From the NCBI RefSeq assembly GCF_904066215.1, contig NZ_LR880474.1, positions 806,001 through 870,000 on the forward strand: 64,000 nucleotides of DNA, given 5' to 3'. Position 1 is the stretch's first letter, and the number at the start of each line of letters is the position of its first letter. Source of the DNA: Microbacterium sp. Nx66 (lineage in GTDB: Bacteria > Actinomycetota > Actinomycetes > Actinomycetales > Microbacteriaceae). Position numbers and translations under genes: made by a program. Below the pieces are notes generated by a model. That model saw only the letters and a list, made by a program, of their open reading frames with translations. It ran no database searches and was not told the DNA's origin. Of the stretch, positions 25,544-33,335 are shown in pieces.

Positions 25544-26238
25544 CGTCGGCAGGGACGGCGGCGAACCGCGCGGTCCTCCTCGGGGGAGCGGCAGTGCTTC
25601 TGAGCGGGGGCGTCGTCCTCCTCGCCGGGGGGCTGCCGGGCACGGGCATGCTCCCGCCACCCTTCGAGGAGGTGCTCGCGCAGGCGGACGGCCTCGTGGC
25701 GTGGTCGGGGGCATGGGGCCTCGACATCCCCGGTGCGGGCTTCGTGCCGCTGTGGGCGATCGTGGGGATCGCCGCTGCGGCACTGCTCGTGGTCCTGCTC
25801 GTGGCGTTCCTGCTCACGCGCCGGCCGCGGCGGGAGCGCACCGTCCTCCGCCTCGTCGGCGGAGGGGGAACGACCACCGTCGACCGGAGCGTGGCGGAGG
25901 AGCTGCTCGCGGCGCCGCTCGCCGATCGGGCGGACGTGCTCGCGGCCCGGCTGACGAGCCGGAGAGTCGGGCGAGGGATCGCTCTCGGCCTCGTGGTGAC
26001 CCCGCGCCCCGGTGCGGCTCTGGGCGGGCTGCTCGCGGCCGTCGATGACGTGGTGCAGGAGTGGGACGCCCTCACCGGTACCCGCATGCCGCTCGTCGTG
26101 CACGTCGCCGACCGCGGGTGGCGGGAACTCTTCCGGTCGCGGCAGCGGATGCGTCGTTCGCTCGCGACGGGACGGACCGCGGCGCCGGAGGGCCGGAACG
26201 CCGCACGGACATCGACCCCGACCGTCGGGGTCGTCTGA
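25540..26238 (+). CDS. AmaP-like alkaline shock membrane anchor protein
   Basis: 232 residues with two predicted membrane helices (about 10-30, VLLGGAAVLLSGGVVLLAGG, and about 68-92, VPLWAIVGIAAAALLVVLLVAFLL) and a soluble C-terminal domain. The arrangement of two helices flanking a loop followed by a cytoplasmic Asp23-interacting domain is that of AmaP, the membrane anchor of Asp23 in staphylococci. Similarity is mainly architectural and positional. Followed by the CsbD gene after 14 bases. Confidence 0.68.
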   Translation: MTSAGTAANRAVLLGGAAVLLSGGVVLLAGGLPGTGMLPPPFEEVLAQADGLVAWSGAWGLDIPGAGFVPLWAIVGIAAAALLVVLLVAFLLTRRPRRERTVLRLVGGGGTTTVDRSVAEELLAAPLADRADVLAARLTSRRVGRGIALGLVVTPRPGAALGGLLAAVDDVVQEWDALTGTRMPLVVHVADRGWRELFRSRQRMRRSLATGRTAAPEGRNAARTSTPTVGVV

Positions 26239-26252
26239 GGAAAGGAGACGCC

Positions 26253-26426
26253 ATGAGCGCGGAGAACAAGATCAAGGCCGCAGCCGAGAAGGTGGCGGGC
26301 AAGGCCAAGGAGGTCGTCGGCGAGGTCACCGACAACGACAAGCTCGTCGCCGAGGGCAAGGCCGAGCAGGCCAAGGGCGATGTCAGGAACGCGGCCGAGG
26401 ATGTCAAGGACACGTTCACCAAGTGA
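26253..26426 (+). CDS. CsbD family stress protein
   Basis: 57-residue, very hydrophilic Lys/Glu/Ala-rich protein (MSAENKIKAAAEKVAGKAKE, then ADQ-type repeats AEGKAEQAKGDVRNAAEDVK). CsbD proteins are small general-stress proteins, sigma-B controlled in Bacillus, and often part of stress operons. AAAGGAG 5 nt before ATG is a strong ribosome binding site, suggesting high expression. A long hairpin terminator follows, so this ends the first transcription unit of the island. Confidence 0.92.
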   Translation: MSAENKIKAAAEKVAGKAKEVVGEVTDNDKLVAEGKAEQAKGDVRNAAEDVKDTFTK

Positions 26427-26433
26427 CGGAGGG

Positions 26434-26463
26434 GGAGGAGACGCCCGTGCGGGCGTCTCCTCC
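26434..26463 (+). terminator. Terminator after csbD
   Basis: A perfect 14-bp stem (26434-26447 with 26450-26463) begins 7 bases after the csbD stop and separates the Asp23-CsbD unit from the sigma-factor unit. Confidence 0.75.
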
Positions 26464-26543
26464 GCCTGCGCGCATCGGGTCGTCACGATCCGACGCGGCG
26501 CGGGCTCCGAACGCCTGGGGAACCGTGAACGAGGGGTGGGGGA

Positions 26544-27110
26544 ATGGCAGCCGACCGCTGGGGTGAGGCGCTGGAGCAGGCTGGGGACCGCATCGTCGCC
26601 GGCCGTGCAATGGACGGGGACGTCGCCGCATTCGCGGTGCTCGTGCGCAGGTACACGCCGATGATGAGGGCCTACACGCACAGGATGCTGAACGCATCGG
26701 CGGAGGTCGACGACATCGTGCAGGATGCGTTCGTGACCGCGTGGCAGCGGTTCGGTGAGCTGGAGGACCCCGCCAAGGTGAAGAGCTGGCTCATGCGGAT
26801 CGTGAGCCGCAAAGCGGTGGACCGGCTGCGGCAGACGCGGCCGGCCCTCGACGTGGACGAGATCGACCGGCCCGCGCCGCCGCAGGCGTCGCCCGCCGCG
26901 GTCGCCGAAGCGCGAGCGGGTGTCGCGGCCCTCGGTGCCGCTCTGCGCGAGCTCCCCGAGGCCCAGCGCGAGTGCTGGGTGCTGCGGGAGCTGGGCGGCT
27001 ACAGCTACGACGAGATCGCCGAGGAGCTCGGCATCCCCGTCAGCACGGTGCGCGGACTGCTGTCCCGCGCGCGACGATTCCTGATCACACGGATGGAGGC
27101 GTGGCGATGA
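26544..27110 (+). CDS. ECF-type RNA polymerase sigma factor
   Basis: Extracytoplasmic-function sigma-70 factor, 188 residues. Region 2 spans about residues 25-95 (FAVLVRRYTPMMRAYTHRM, then VDDIVQDAFVTAWQRF and VKSWLMRIVSRKAVDRLR); region 4 spans about 130-185 (LPEAQRECWVLRELGGYSYD followed by ELGIPVSTVRGLLSRARR). The start has a G-rich site (GAGGGG) upstream. Its stop overlaps the following gene by 4 bp, the usual arrangement for an anti-sigma factor. The most likely regulon is the envelope-stress island itself, by position only; no confident ECF promoter was found. Confidence 0.93.
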   Translation: MAADRWGEALEQAGDRIVAGRAMDGDVAAFAVLVRRYTPMMRAYTHRMLNASAEVDDIVQDAFVTAWQRFGELEDPAKVKSWLMRIVSRKAVDRLRQTRPALDVDEIDRPAPPQASPAAVAEARAGVAALGAALRELPEAQRECWVLRELGGYSYDEIAEELGIPVSTVRGLLSRARRFLITRMEAWR

Positions 27111-27709
27111 CCGATCACCACGAGGACGACCAGCTGCGCCGCCTCGGTCTCGAGCCCGCCGACCTGGACGGGCACACGATCGAGGATCTCAGCGATTACC
27201 TGGACGCCGGACGCACCCCGCGGAACCCCGCGATCGAGGAGTCTCCGGGATGCCAGCTCGCGCTCGACGCCCTGGAGAGGCTGCGCGGCCTCGGCAGCGA
27301 GCTGATGGATGACGACGCGGCCTCTGCCGCGCCGGTGGACGAGAGCTGGGTGGACCGGATCCTCAGCGGCATCGCGATGGATGCCCAGGCAGGACGCCGT
27401 ATCCCGTTCGCCTCCGACGATCCGGCCGTGGAGCTGGCGATCACCGAGGGTGCCGTGCGCGGACTGGTCCGTGCCGCGGAGGAGGCCGTCCCCGGGGTTC
27501 TGGTCGGCCGGTGCCGACTGGACGGCGACGTGACCGAGCCCGGAGCGCCGGTGCGGGTGATGATCGATGCGAGCGTGCGCCTCGGCGACCCTCTCCGCAG
27601 CGTCGCCGACCGGCTGCGCGCCGAGGTGGATGTCCGGCTGCGTCGTCACACCGAGCTGCAGGTCACGGCGATCGACGTCGCGATCACCGACGTCAGGGAG
27701 GGGGCATGA
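27107..27709 (+). CDS. Asp23-like protein with anti-sigma-like N-terminal region
   Basis: 200 residues. The C-terminal half (about 100-195) reads as an Asp23-like domain (GAVRGLVRAAEEAVPGVLVG, VMIDASVRLGDPLRSVADRLRAEV, LQVTAIDVAITDV). The N-terminal half has features of an ECF anti-sigma region: TIEDLSDYLDAGRTP, then a helix with one Cys (PGCQLALDALERLRGLGSEL) and a linker DESWVDRILSGIAMDAQ. It overlaps the sigma-factor stop by 4 bp, exactly where an anti-sigma factor is expected. No membrane segment is present. A dual role as sigma partner and Asp23 family member is inference; it may be only an Asp23 protein with an N-terminal extension. Confidence 0.7.
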   Translation: MTDHHEDDQLRRLGLEPADLDGHTIEDLSDYLDAGRTPRNPAIEESPGCQLALDALERLRGLGSELMDDDAASAAPVDESWVDRILSGIAMDAQAGRRIPFASDDPAVELAITEGAVRGLVRAAEEAVPGVLVGRCRLDGDVTEPGAPVRVMIDASVRLGDPLRSVADRLRAEVDVRLRRHTELQVTAIDVAITDVREGA

Positions 27710-28095
27710 TGGCCGACGCCGAGCTGACGAAGGAGGAGCGCGCGGACCTCGCGATCCGGATCGAGACCGCCCTGCGCGCCTGCTCGGGTGTGCGCGGTGT
27801 GTACCGCTCCGGATCGCTCGTCTCGAACCTCGTGCGTGCGGGGGCGGCCGCCTGGGGCGTCGAGCGCGGTGCCGACCCGATCGTGTCCGTCACCGCGGCA
27901 CCGGAGGGCGTGGCGGTCGAGGCCGCGATCGGGGTCGACGGGCGGGTGAGTAGCGTCGCGACGCTGCGGCACGCCCGCGAGACCGTGGATGCCGTGCTGC
28001 ACGCGGACGGCCTGCGGCGCGACAGGCTCACGCTGACCGTCGCCTATGTGCAGAGCGCCGGGGAGCCGGTGTCGGGGGAGCGCCGCCGCCCGTGA
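27706..28095 (+). CDS. Asp23-like protein, last gene of the envelope-stress island
   Basis: 129 residues; Asp23-like pattern of strands (ALRACSGVRGVYRSGSLVSN, PIVSVTAAPEGVAVEAAIGV, RLTLTVAYVQSA). ATG 27706 overlaps the preceding stop; ATG 27709 directly follows and is an equally good start, both sharing GGGAGGGG upstream. It has no membrane helix. With 24017, 24639 and 27107 this makes four Asp23-type products in one locus. Confidence 0.65.
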   Translation: MMADAELTKEERADLAIRIETALRACSGVRGVYRSGSLVSNLVRAGAAAWGVERGADPIVSVTAAPEGVAVEAAIGVDGRVSSVATLRHARETVDAVLHADGLRRDRLTLTVAYVQSAGEPVSGERRRP

Positions 28096-28119
28096 CGGCG
28101 GCCGGCAGCGCTCCTCACC

Positions 28120-28965
28120 TCACGCCAGGGCGCGGAGGCCTTCGACGAGCGGTGTCGTCGGGCGGCCGATGAGGCGACGGAGTGTGCCGTCGGTGTCTGC
28201 CAGTGCGCCGTCGCGGATACCGGCGTCGAGGGCGACGACGAAGCCGGCGGTGCCCTCATCGAGCCCGGCGGCGCGCAGCGCGGCGAGCTGCTCGTCCGCG
28301 GAGAGCGGGCGGAAGGTGACCTCGCGGCCGGTGACCTCGGTCATCGCGGCGGCAAGGTCGGCGTAGGTCCACGCGACGTCTCCGCCGAGCTCGTAGACGG
28401 CGCCGATGTGTCCATCCTCCGTGGCCACGGCCGCGGCGGCCTCGGCGTAGTCCTTCCGGCTGGCGGAGGCGACGCGGCCGTCTCCGGTGCCGGCGCTGAG
28501 GGTGCCGGTCTCGGTGGCGCGGGCGAGGTCGGCGGCGTAGTTCTCGGTGTACCAGTTGTTGCGGAGGATCACCGCGGGGAGGCCTGCGGCCGCGATGAGC
28601 TCCTCGGTGGCCTTGTGCTCGGGAGCCAGGACGAGGGCGCTCGTGGTGGCCTTCGGCGCGCTCGTGTAGATGAACTTCGACACGCCGGCGTCCTTCGCGG
28701 CGTCGATCACCGCCCGATGCTGCGCGACGCGCTGGCCCACCTCGGAGCCCGAGACGAGCACGACGGTGTCCACGCCGTCGAGCGCCGCGGCGACCGATTC
28801 CGGGTCGGTGTAGTCGAGACGGACGACGGGCACGCCGAGGTCGGCACCCTTGGCGAGGTCGCGGGCGCCGGCGCGGATCGCCTGCGGCTCGACACCGCGC
28901 TCCAGGAGGGCGGCGACGATGAGGCGGCCGAGGTGACCGGTCGAACCGGTGACGAGGATGGTCAT
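28120..28965 (-). CDS. NmrA-like NAD(P)-binding oxidoreductase
   Basis: Atypical short-chain dehydrogenase of 281 residues, NmrA/quinone-oxidoreductase type. The N-terminal dinucleotide-binding motif is GSTGHLGRLIVAAL (the classic G-x2-G-x2-G), followed by VVRLDYTDPESVAAALDGVD and VSKFIYTSAPKA. The Tyr-x3-Lys pair of classical SDRs is absent, as in this branch. Many relatives reduce quinones. ATG 28965 has AAAGGA upstream. It is transcribed divergently from an HxlR regulator, with 93 bases between, a common layout for a redox-sensing pair. Confidence 0.88.
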   Translation of the reverse strand: MTILVTGSTGHLGRLIVAALLERGVEPQAIRAGARDLAKGADLGVPVVRLDYTDPESVAAALDGVDTVVLVSGSEVGQRVAQHRAVIDAAKDAGVSKFIYTSAPKATTSALVLAPEHKATEELIAAAGLPAVILRNNWYTENYAADLARATETGTLSAGTGDGRVASASRKDYAEAAAAVATEDGHIGAVYELGGDVAWTYADLAAAMTEVTGREVTFRPLSADEQLAALRAAGLDEGTAGFVVALDAGIRDGALADTDGTLRRLIGRPTTPLVEGLRALA

Positions 28966-29030
28966 GGGAGTCCTTTCGTAGCTGACTCCCCGGACAACCC
29001 CGATAGCCGTCGTGAGCATTCCTTTCAGCA

Positions 29031-29058
29031 GGTACCCACTTTTCGGTAAGGTACCCAC
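29031..29058. promoter_or_regulatory. Predicted operator and promoter of the HxlR gene
   Basis: Two identical copies of GGTACCCAC (29031-29039 and 29050-29058) are 19 bases apart, close to two helical turns. The second copy ends exactly at the ATG. A -10 box TAAGGT (29047-29052) ends 6 nt before the ATG and overlaps the second copy. Binding of an HxlR dimer here would block its own leaderless promoter. Confidence 0.6.
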
Positions 29059-29424
29059 ATGACGGTGAGTTTTGCGCAGATCCGCGATTCGCAGCCGGCG
29101 CTCTTCGATCAGGGGTGCGGCACGCGCGTCGTCCTGGACCACATCATGAGCAAGTGGGGCGTTCTGGTTCTCTCATGTCTCTCCGACGGCACCCACCGCT
29201 GGGGAGAGCTGCGCCGACAGGTGGACGGCATCAGCGAGAAGATGCTCGCCTCCACCCTGCGCACGCTCACCGACGACGGCCTGGTGCACCGGGAATCGCT
29301 GCCGACGGTGCCGCCGCACGTCGAGTACAGCCTCACGCCGCTGGGGCGCGACCTGATGGAGCGGATGCTGCCCCTGATGGAGTGGGTGGCGGCGCACGCC
29401 GACGGAATGCTCGCTCGCGACTGA
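29059..29424 (+). CDS. HxlR family transcriptional regulator
   Basis: 121-residue winged-helix regulator. The family pattern is clear: SKWGVLVLSCLSDGTHRWGELRR, ISEKMLASTLRTLTDDGLVHRE and VEYSLTPLGRDL. One Cys (residue 20, in DQGCGTRVVLDHIMSKWG) sits before the first helix, where HxlR/YodB-type sensors of electrophiles and quinones carry their reactive Cys; whether it senses redox stress is inference, helped by the divergent NmrA-type oxidoreductase. Probably leaderless. Confidence 0.92.
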   Translation: MTVSFAQIRDSQPALFDQGCGTRVVLDHIMSKWGVLVLSCLSDGTHRWGELRRQVDGISEKMLASTLRTLTDDGLVHRESLPTVPPHVEYSLTPLGRDLMERMLPLMEWVAAHADGMLARD

Positions 29425-29485
29425 CCCACGGAATCCTTCGCATATCCCCACACGACGCGTGGAATCCGTCGCCGAAACAAAAGGA

Positions 29486-29515
29486 TTGACGGGATACCGC
29501 GGCCCGCCGTACTGT
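29486..29515 (+). promoter_or_regulatory. Promoter of the APC permease gene
   Basis: TTGACG (29486-29491) and TACTGT (29510-29515) with an 18-base spacer; the -10 box ends 7 nt before the ATG, so the transcript would have little or no leader. Confidence 0.6.
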
Positions 29516-29522
29516 TCTGAGC

Positions 29523-31061
29523 ATGGCAACGACGCCCATCCACCTTGAACGACCCGACGGCAAGGGCCTGGCTGCAGGCACCCTCGGCCTGTGGGGATCC
29601 ACCGTCATCGGTCTGGCCTCCACGGCCCCCGTCTACTCGCTCGTCGCGACGCTCGGCTTCGTCGTGCTCGCGGTGGGCGCCCAAGCACCGATCGCCTTCA
29701 TCATCGCCTTCGTGCCGATGCTGCTGATCGCCTTCGCCTACCGGGAGCTCAACAACGCCGTCCCCGACTGCGGCACCACCTTCACCTGGGGCACCAAGGC
29801 CTTCGGCCCCTGGGTGGGATGGATGGGCGGCTGGGGCGTCGCGGTCGCCGGCATGGTCGTGCTCGCGAACCTGGCGCAGATCGCCTCCGTCTACTTCTGG
29901 TCGCTGATCGGACAGGACCTCGAGAACAACGACTGGCGGGTCGTCGTCGTGGCCGTGCTCTTCATCGCCGCCATGACCTGGGTGAGCTGGCGCGGCGTGG
30001 AGATCGGCGAGCGCATCCAGAACGTGCTCCTCGCGATCCAGTACCTGGCGCTGGCGATCTTCGTCGTCGCCGCCCTCTGGCAGTTCTTCACCGGCGACGC
30101 CCCCGACGCCACGCCGTTCGCGTGGGAGTGGCTGAACCCGTTCGGCTTCACCGACTGGTCGGGCTTCACGGAGGCCATCCTCCTGGCGCTCTTCATCTAC
30201 TGGGGGTGGGACACCTGCCTCGCCCTCAACGAGGAGACCAAGGACCCGAAGCGCATTCCCGGCCGTGCCGCGGTGCTCACCTGCGTGATCCTCCTGGTGA
30301 CGTACGTCGCCGTGACGATCGCCGCGATGATGTACGCCGGACTCGGCGAGGATGGCACGGGACTCGGCAACGAGGCCAACGCCGACGACTTCTTCCTCGC
30401 CATCAAGGACGGCCTGCTCGGCCCGTTCGGGTGGGTGCTCGTGGTAGCGGTCATCATCTCGGCGATCTCGTCCACCCAGACGACGATCCTCCCGACCGCC
30501 CGCGGCACGCTCGCGATGGGCGTGTACCGCGCGCTCCCCGCGAAGTTCAAGGACGTGCACCCCGTCTACAAGACGCCGTCGTTCTCGACGATCGTCATGG
30601 GCGTGGTGGCCTCTCTCTACTACGTGGGCATGACCCTCATCAGCGACAACATCCTCCAGGACTCGATCCTGTCGCTCGGACTCGCGATCGCGTTCTACTA
30701 CGCGATCACCGGCTTCGCCTGCGTCTGGTACTTCCGCGCCGATCTGCGGCGCTCCGCTCGCGACCTGTTCTTCAAGGGGATCTTCCCGCTGGTCGGCGCC
30801 CTGCTGCTCACCGGGGCGTTCGTCCAGTCGGCGATCGACATGTGGGACGTCGACTACGGCTACACCGTGCTCTTCGGCATCGGCGGGACGTTCGTGATCG
30901 GCATCGGGTCGCTGGCGATCGGTCTGGTCCTGATGTTCCTCTGGTATCTCTTCCCGCGGTCGAAGCGGTTCTTCCGGGGCGAGAGCCTGAACCGGGAGAC
31001 CCAGGTGATGGTTCCCGAGGAGCCGGGCGCGCTGATCCGATCGGTCGACGGCGGCATCTGA
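29523..31061 (+). CDS. APC family amino acid permease
   Basis: Membrane transporter of 512 residues with about 12 hydrophobic helices. The start of helix 1 carries the family signature LAAGTLGLWGSTVIGLASTAPVYSL, with the unwound Gly-rich segment typical of the amino acid-polyamine-organocation superfamily; the conserved EETKDPKRIPGRA loop follows helix 6. The substrate is undetermined; amino acids or polyamines are usual. The gene is probably leaderless and stands alone. Confidence 0.9.
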   Translation: MATTPIHLERPDGKGLAAGTLGLWGSTVIGLASTAPVYSLVATLGFVVLAVGAQAPIAFIIAFVPMLLIAFAYRELNNAVPDCGTTFTWGTKAFGPWVGWMGGWGVAVAGMVVLANLAQIASVYFWSLIGQDLENNDWRVVVVAVLFIAAMTWVSWRGVEIGERIQNVLLAIQYLALAIFVVAALWQFFTGDAPDATPFAWEWLNPFGFTDWSGFTEAILLALFIYWGWDTCLALNEETKDPKRIPGRAAVLTCVILLVTYVAVTIAAMMYAGLGEDGTGLGNEANADDFFLAIKDGLLGPFGWVLVVAVIISAISSTQTTILPTARGTLAMGVYRALPAKFKDVHPVYKTPSFSTIVMGVVASLYYVGMTLISDNILQDSILSLGLAIAFYYAITGFACVWYFRADLRRSARDLFFKGIFPLVGALLLTGAFVQSAIDMWDVDYGYTVLFGIGGTFVIGIGSLAIGLVLMFLWYLFPRSKRFFRGESLNRETQVMVPEEPGALIRSVDGGI

Positions 31062-31087
31062 CGCACGGGGTGCGCACGCGGCTGTCC

Positions 31088-31093
31088 TAGGCT
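31088..31093 (+). promoter_or_regulatory. -10 box of truA (leaderless type)
   Basis: TAGGCT ends 6 nt before the GTG start of truA at 31100. Confidence 0.45.
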
Positions 31094-31099
31094 GGCCTC

Positions 31100-31948
31100 G
31101 TGCGCATCCGGCTCGACATCGCCTACGACGGCACCCATTTCCGCGGGTGGGCCACGCAGCCCACGCTCCGCACGGTGCAGGGGACGCTGGAGGCGGCGCT
31201 CGCCCGGATCGTCGGCTCCGACGTGCGGTTCGTCGTCGCCGGGCGGACGGACGCCGGCGTGCATGCGAGCGGACAGGTCGCGCACGTGGATCTCGACGAG
31301 GCGCAGTGGGCGCGGATCGAGGCGCGCCACGGCCGCGCCGCCGAGGACCCGGCCGGCAGCATCGCGGCGCGCATGCGCGGGGTGCTCGGCGCCTACCCCG
31401 ACGTGACGGTCACCCGGTCCTCGCTCGCCCCCGAGGGGTTCGACGCGCGATTCTCGGCCGTCTGGCGCCGCTACCGCTACCGGCTCGCCGACGACCTCGC
31501 CGGATACGACCCGCTGCGGCGGCTCGACACCACCACCATCCGGGGGCGGCTGGACGCGGAGGCGATGGACGCCGCGGCGCAGACGCTCATCGGCCTCCAC
31601 GACTTCGCCGCCTACTGCAAACCCCGTGAGGAGGCCACGACCATCCGTACGCTGCTCGATTACCGGTGGCAGCGGGACGCGGACGGGGTGCTCGTCGCGG
31701 AGGTCAAGGCCGACGCGTTCTGCCACAGCATGGTGCGGGCCCTCGTCGGCGCCTGTGCGGCTGTGGGGGAGGGGCGCCTGGACGTCGGCGATCTCGTCGT
31801 GCTCCGCGATGCGCTCACGCGGACGAGTGAGTTCAAGGTCCTCGCCGCCCGCGGGCTGACCCTCACGGAGGTCGGCTACCCGGCCGAGGAGCTCCTGGCC
31901 ACCAGAGCCGCCCAGACCAGGGCCCGACGCGACCGCGAGAGCGACTGA
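31100..31948 (+). CDS. truA: tRNA pseudouridine synthase A
   Basis: Converts uridines 38-40 in the anticodon arm of tRNAs to pseudouridine; 282 residues. Recognisable by RIRLDIAYDGTHFRGWATQP at the N-terminus, the catalytic-Asp motif AGRTDAGVHASGQV near residue 50, FDARFSAVWRRYRYRL and the C-terminal FCHSMVRALVGACAAVGEG. The GTG start is placed by the -10 box 6 nt upstream and by the family N-terminus. It is followed 53 bases later by the EEP-family gene. Confidence 0.97.
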   Translation: MRIRLDIAYDGTHFRGWATQPTLRTVQGTLEAALARIVGSDVRFVVAGRTDAGVHASGQVAHVDLDEAQWARIEARHGRAAEDPAGSIAARMRGVLGAYPDVTVTRSSLAPEGFDARFSAVWRRYRYRLADDLAGYDPLRRLDTTTIRGRLDAEAMDAAAQTLIGLHDFAAYCKPREEATTIRTLLDYRWQRDADGVLVAEVKADAFCHSMVRALVGACAAVGEGRLDVGDLVVLRDALTRTSEFKVLAARGLTLTEVGYPAEELLATRAAQTRARRDRESD

Positions 31949-32001
31949 TCGCCGGGATCGGGAGCCGGGGCACAGATGGGGCGGGTAGCGTGGGGACGAT
32001 C

Positions 32002-32670
32002 ATGAAGGTCATCTCCTACAACCTGCGCAAGCACCGCGCCGCCGGCGAGCTCGCGGCGCTCGTCGATGAGCATGATCCCGACATCCTCTGCCTCCAGGAG
32101 TGCGATGTCCCGGAGCTTCCGGATCGGATCGGCGGTCTCGTGCTGGCGGACGCGACGCAGGGCAACAGGCTCGGCCTTGCCCTCTTCTATCGCGAGAGCA
32201 CCTATCGTCTGCTCGGCATCCGCACCCTCGGCCTGAAGAAGTCGCTGCATGACCGCATCGCCAAACCCGCGCATGAGCGCGTCCTCGGCGCCCGCCTGCG
32301 CGACATCGACGACGGCGGCGAGTTCATCGTGGCGTCCTTCCATGCCGCGCCCCTGACGGCGTTGAACTCACTGCGCCGGCACCAGATCCGCGCGGCGCTC
32401 GCCGAGCTCGCGACGCTCGGCGAGGGGCTGCCGCAGCTCATGGTGGGGGACTACAACTACCCCGTCTTCAAGGAGAACCTCGGTCAGGCGGTGCGCGATC
32501 AGGGATACGCGCTGTCCCTGAGCGACGACCACACCTACACGCGGTACCGCGTCTTCCGCGGGCACTACGACTTCGCGACCTCGTCCGGCTTCGAGATCGA
32601 GCGCATCACCACGCTGCCGCAGCGCTCCAGCGACCACCGCCCGATCCTCGTGACGGTCCGTCCGAACTGA
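32002..32670 (+). CDS. Endonuclease/exonuclease/phosphatase family protein
   Basis: 222-residue metal-dependent phosphoesterase fold. Motifs in order: MKVISYNLRKHR (Asn), DILCLQECD (metal Glu), ASFHAAPLT (His), MVGDYNYPV (GDxN) and SSDHRPILV (SDH). The substrate is unknown (nucleic acid, lipid or inositol phosphates). ATG 32002 gives the natural N-terminus; GTG 31990 would add four residues. A TAGCGT box at 31986-31991 lies 10 nt before the ATG. Confidence 0.88.
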   Translation: MKVISYNLRKHRAAGELAALVDEHDPDILCLQECDVPELPDRIGGLVLADATQGNRLGLALFYRESTYRLLGIRTLGLKKSLHDRIAKPAHERVLGARLRDIDDGGEFIVASFHAAPLTALNSLRRHQIRAALAELATLGEGLPQLMVGDYNYPVFKENLGQAVRDQGYALSLSDDHTYTRYRVFRGHYDFATSSGFEIERITTLPQRSSDHRPILVTVRPN

Positions 32671-32688
32671 CACCCGTGCCGGGCGGGT

Positions 32689-32862
32689 TTGGGGAATGCC
32701 GTTCCGGTGGCGTATGCTGACTCTTTGGTGCCCTTCCCTGCCTGCGGGGAAGATGCACATCCGAACGTGAGCCCTCCACTGGCGTGTTCCTCCCCGTAGG
32801 GAACGAACCACCCCGGAGTGGGATTCACGAACACCTCCGTTCGACAAGAAAGCAGCACTATC
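32689..32862 (+). promoter_or_regulatory. Promoter and structured leader of rplM-rpsI
   Basis: TTGGGG (32689-32694) and TATGCT (32713-32718) with an 18-base spacer are followed by a leader of roughly 135 nt before rplM. The leader contains GC-rich complementary segments (for example CCTTCCC with GGGGAAG near 32733-32755, and CCACCCC with GTGGG near 32809-32821). Autogenous control through such leaders is known for ribosomal protein operons, but this leader was not matched to a known L13 element. Confidence 0.5.
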
Positions 32863-33309
32863 GTGACGCGCACTTACACCCCCAAGGCTGGCGAAGTCCA
32901 GCGCGACTGGGTCGTCATCGACGCCACCGACGTCGTTCTCGGCCGCCTGGCCTCGCACGCGGCGACGCTTCTGCGTGGCAAGCACAAGCCGACCTTCGCC
33001 AACCACATCGACTCGGGTGACTTCGTCATCATCGTGAACGCCGACAAGGTCGCGCTCACCGGTCAGAAGCTCCAGAAGAAGCTGGCCTACCGCCACTCCG
33101 GCTACCCGGGCGGCCTGAAGTCGGTCACCTACGCCGAGCTTCTCGAGAAGAACCCGGTCCGCGCCGTGGAGAAGGCCATCCGTGGCATGCTCCCGAAGAA
33201 CAGCCTGGGCCGCCAGCAGCTGTCGAAGCTGAAGGTGTACACCGGTGCCGAGCACCCGCACGCCGCGCAGCAGCCCCAGCCGTACACCCTCGACCAGGTC
33301 GCCCAGTAA
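32863..33309 (+). CDS. rplM: 50S ribosomal protein L13
   Basis: Large-subunit ribosomal protein, 148 residues. [30 protein letters not shown] and [19 protein letters not shown], then [16 protein letters not shown] are diagnostic. The start is GTG 32863 ([16 protein letters not shown]); the frame continues upstream but with non-family sequence. It is co-transcribed with rpsI, 26 bases downstream, as in most bacteria. Confidence 0.98.
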   Translation: MTRTYTPKAGEVQRDWVVIDATDVVLGRLASHAATLLRGKHKPTFANHIDSGDFVIIVNADKVALTGQKLQKKLAYRHSGYPGGLKSVTYAELLEKNPVRAVEKAIRGMLPKNSLGRQQLSKLKVYTGAEHPHAAQQPQPYTLDQVAQ

Positions 33310-33335
33310 GCGCCGTACAGACTAAGGACATACTC

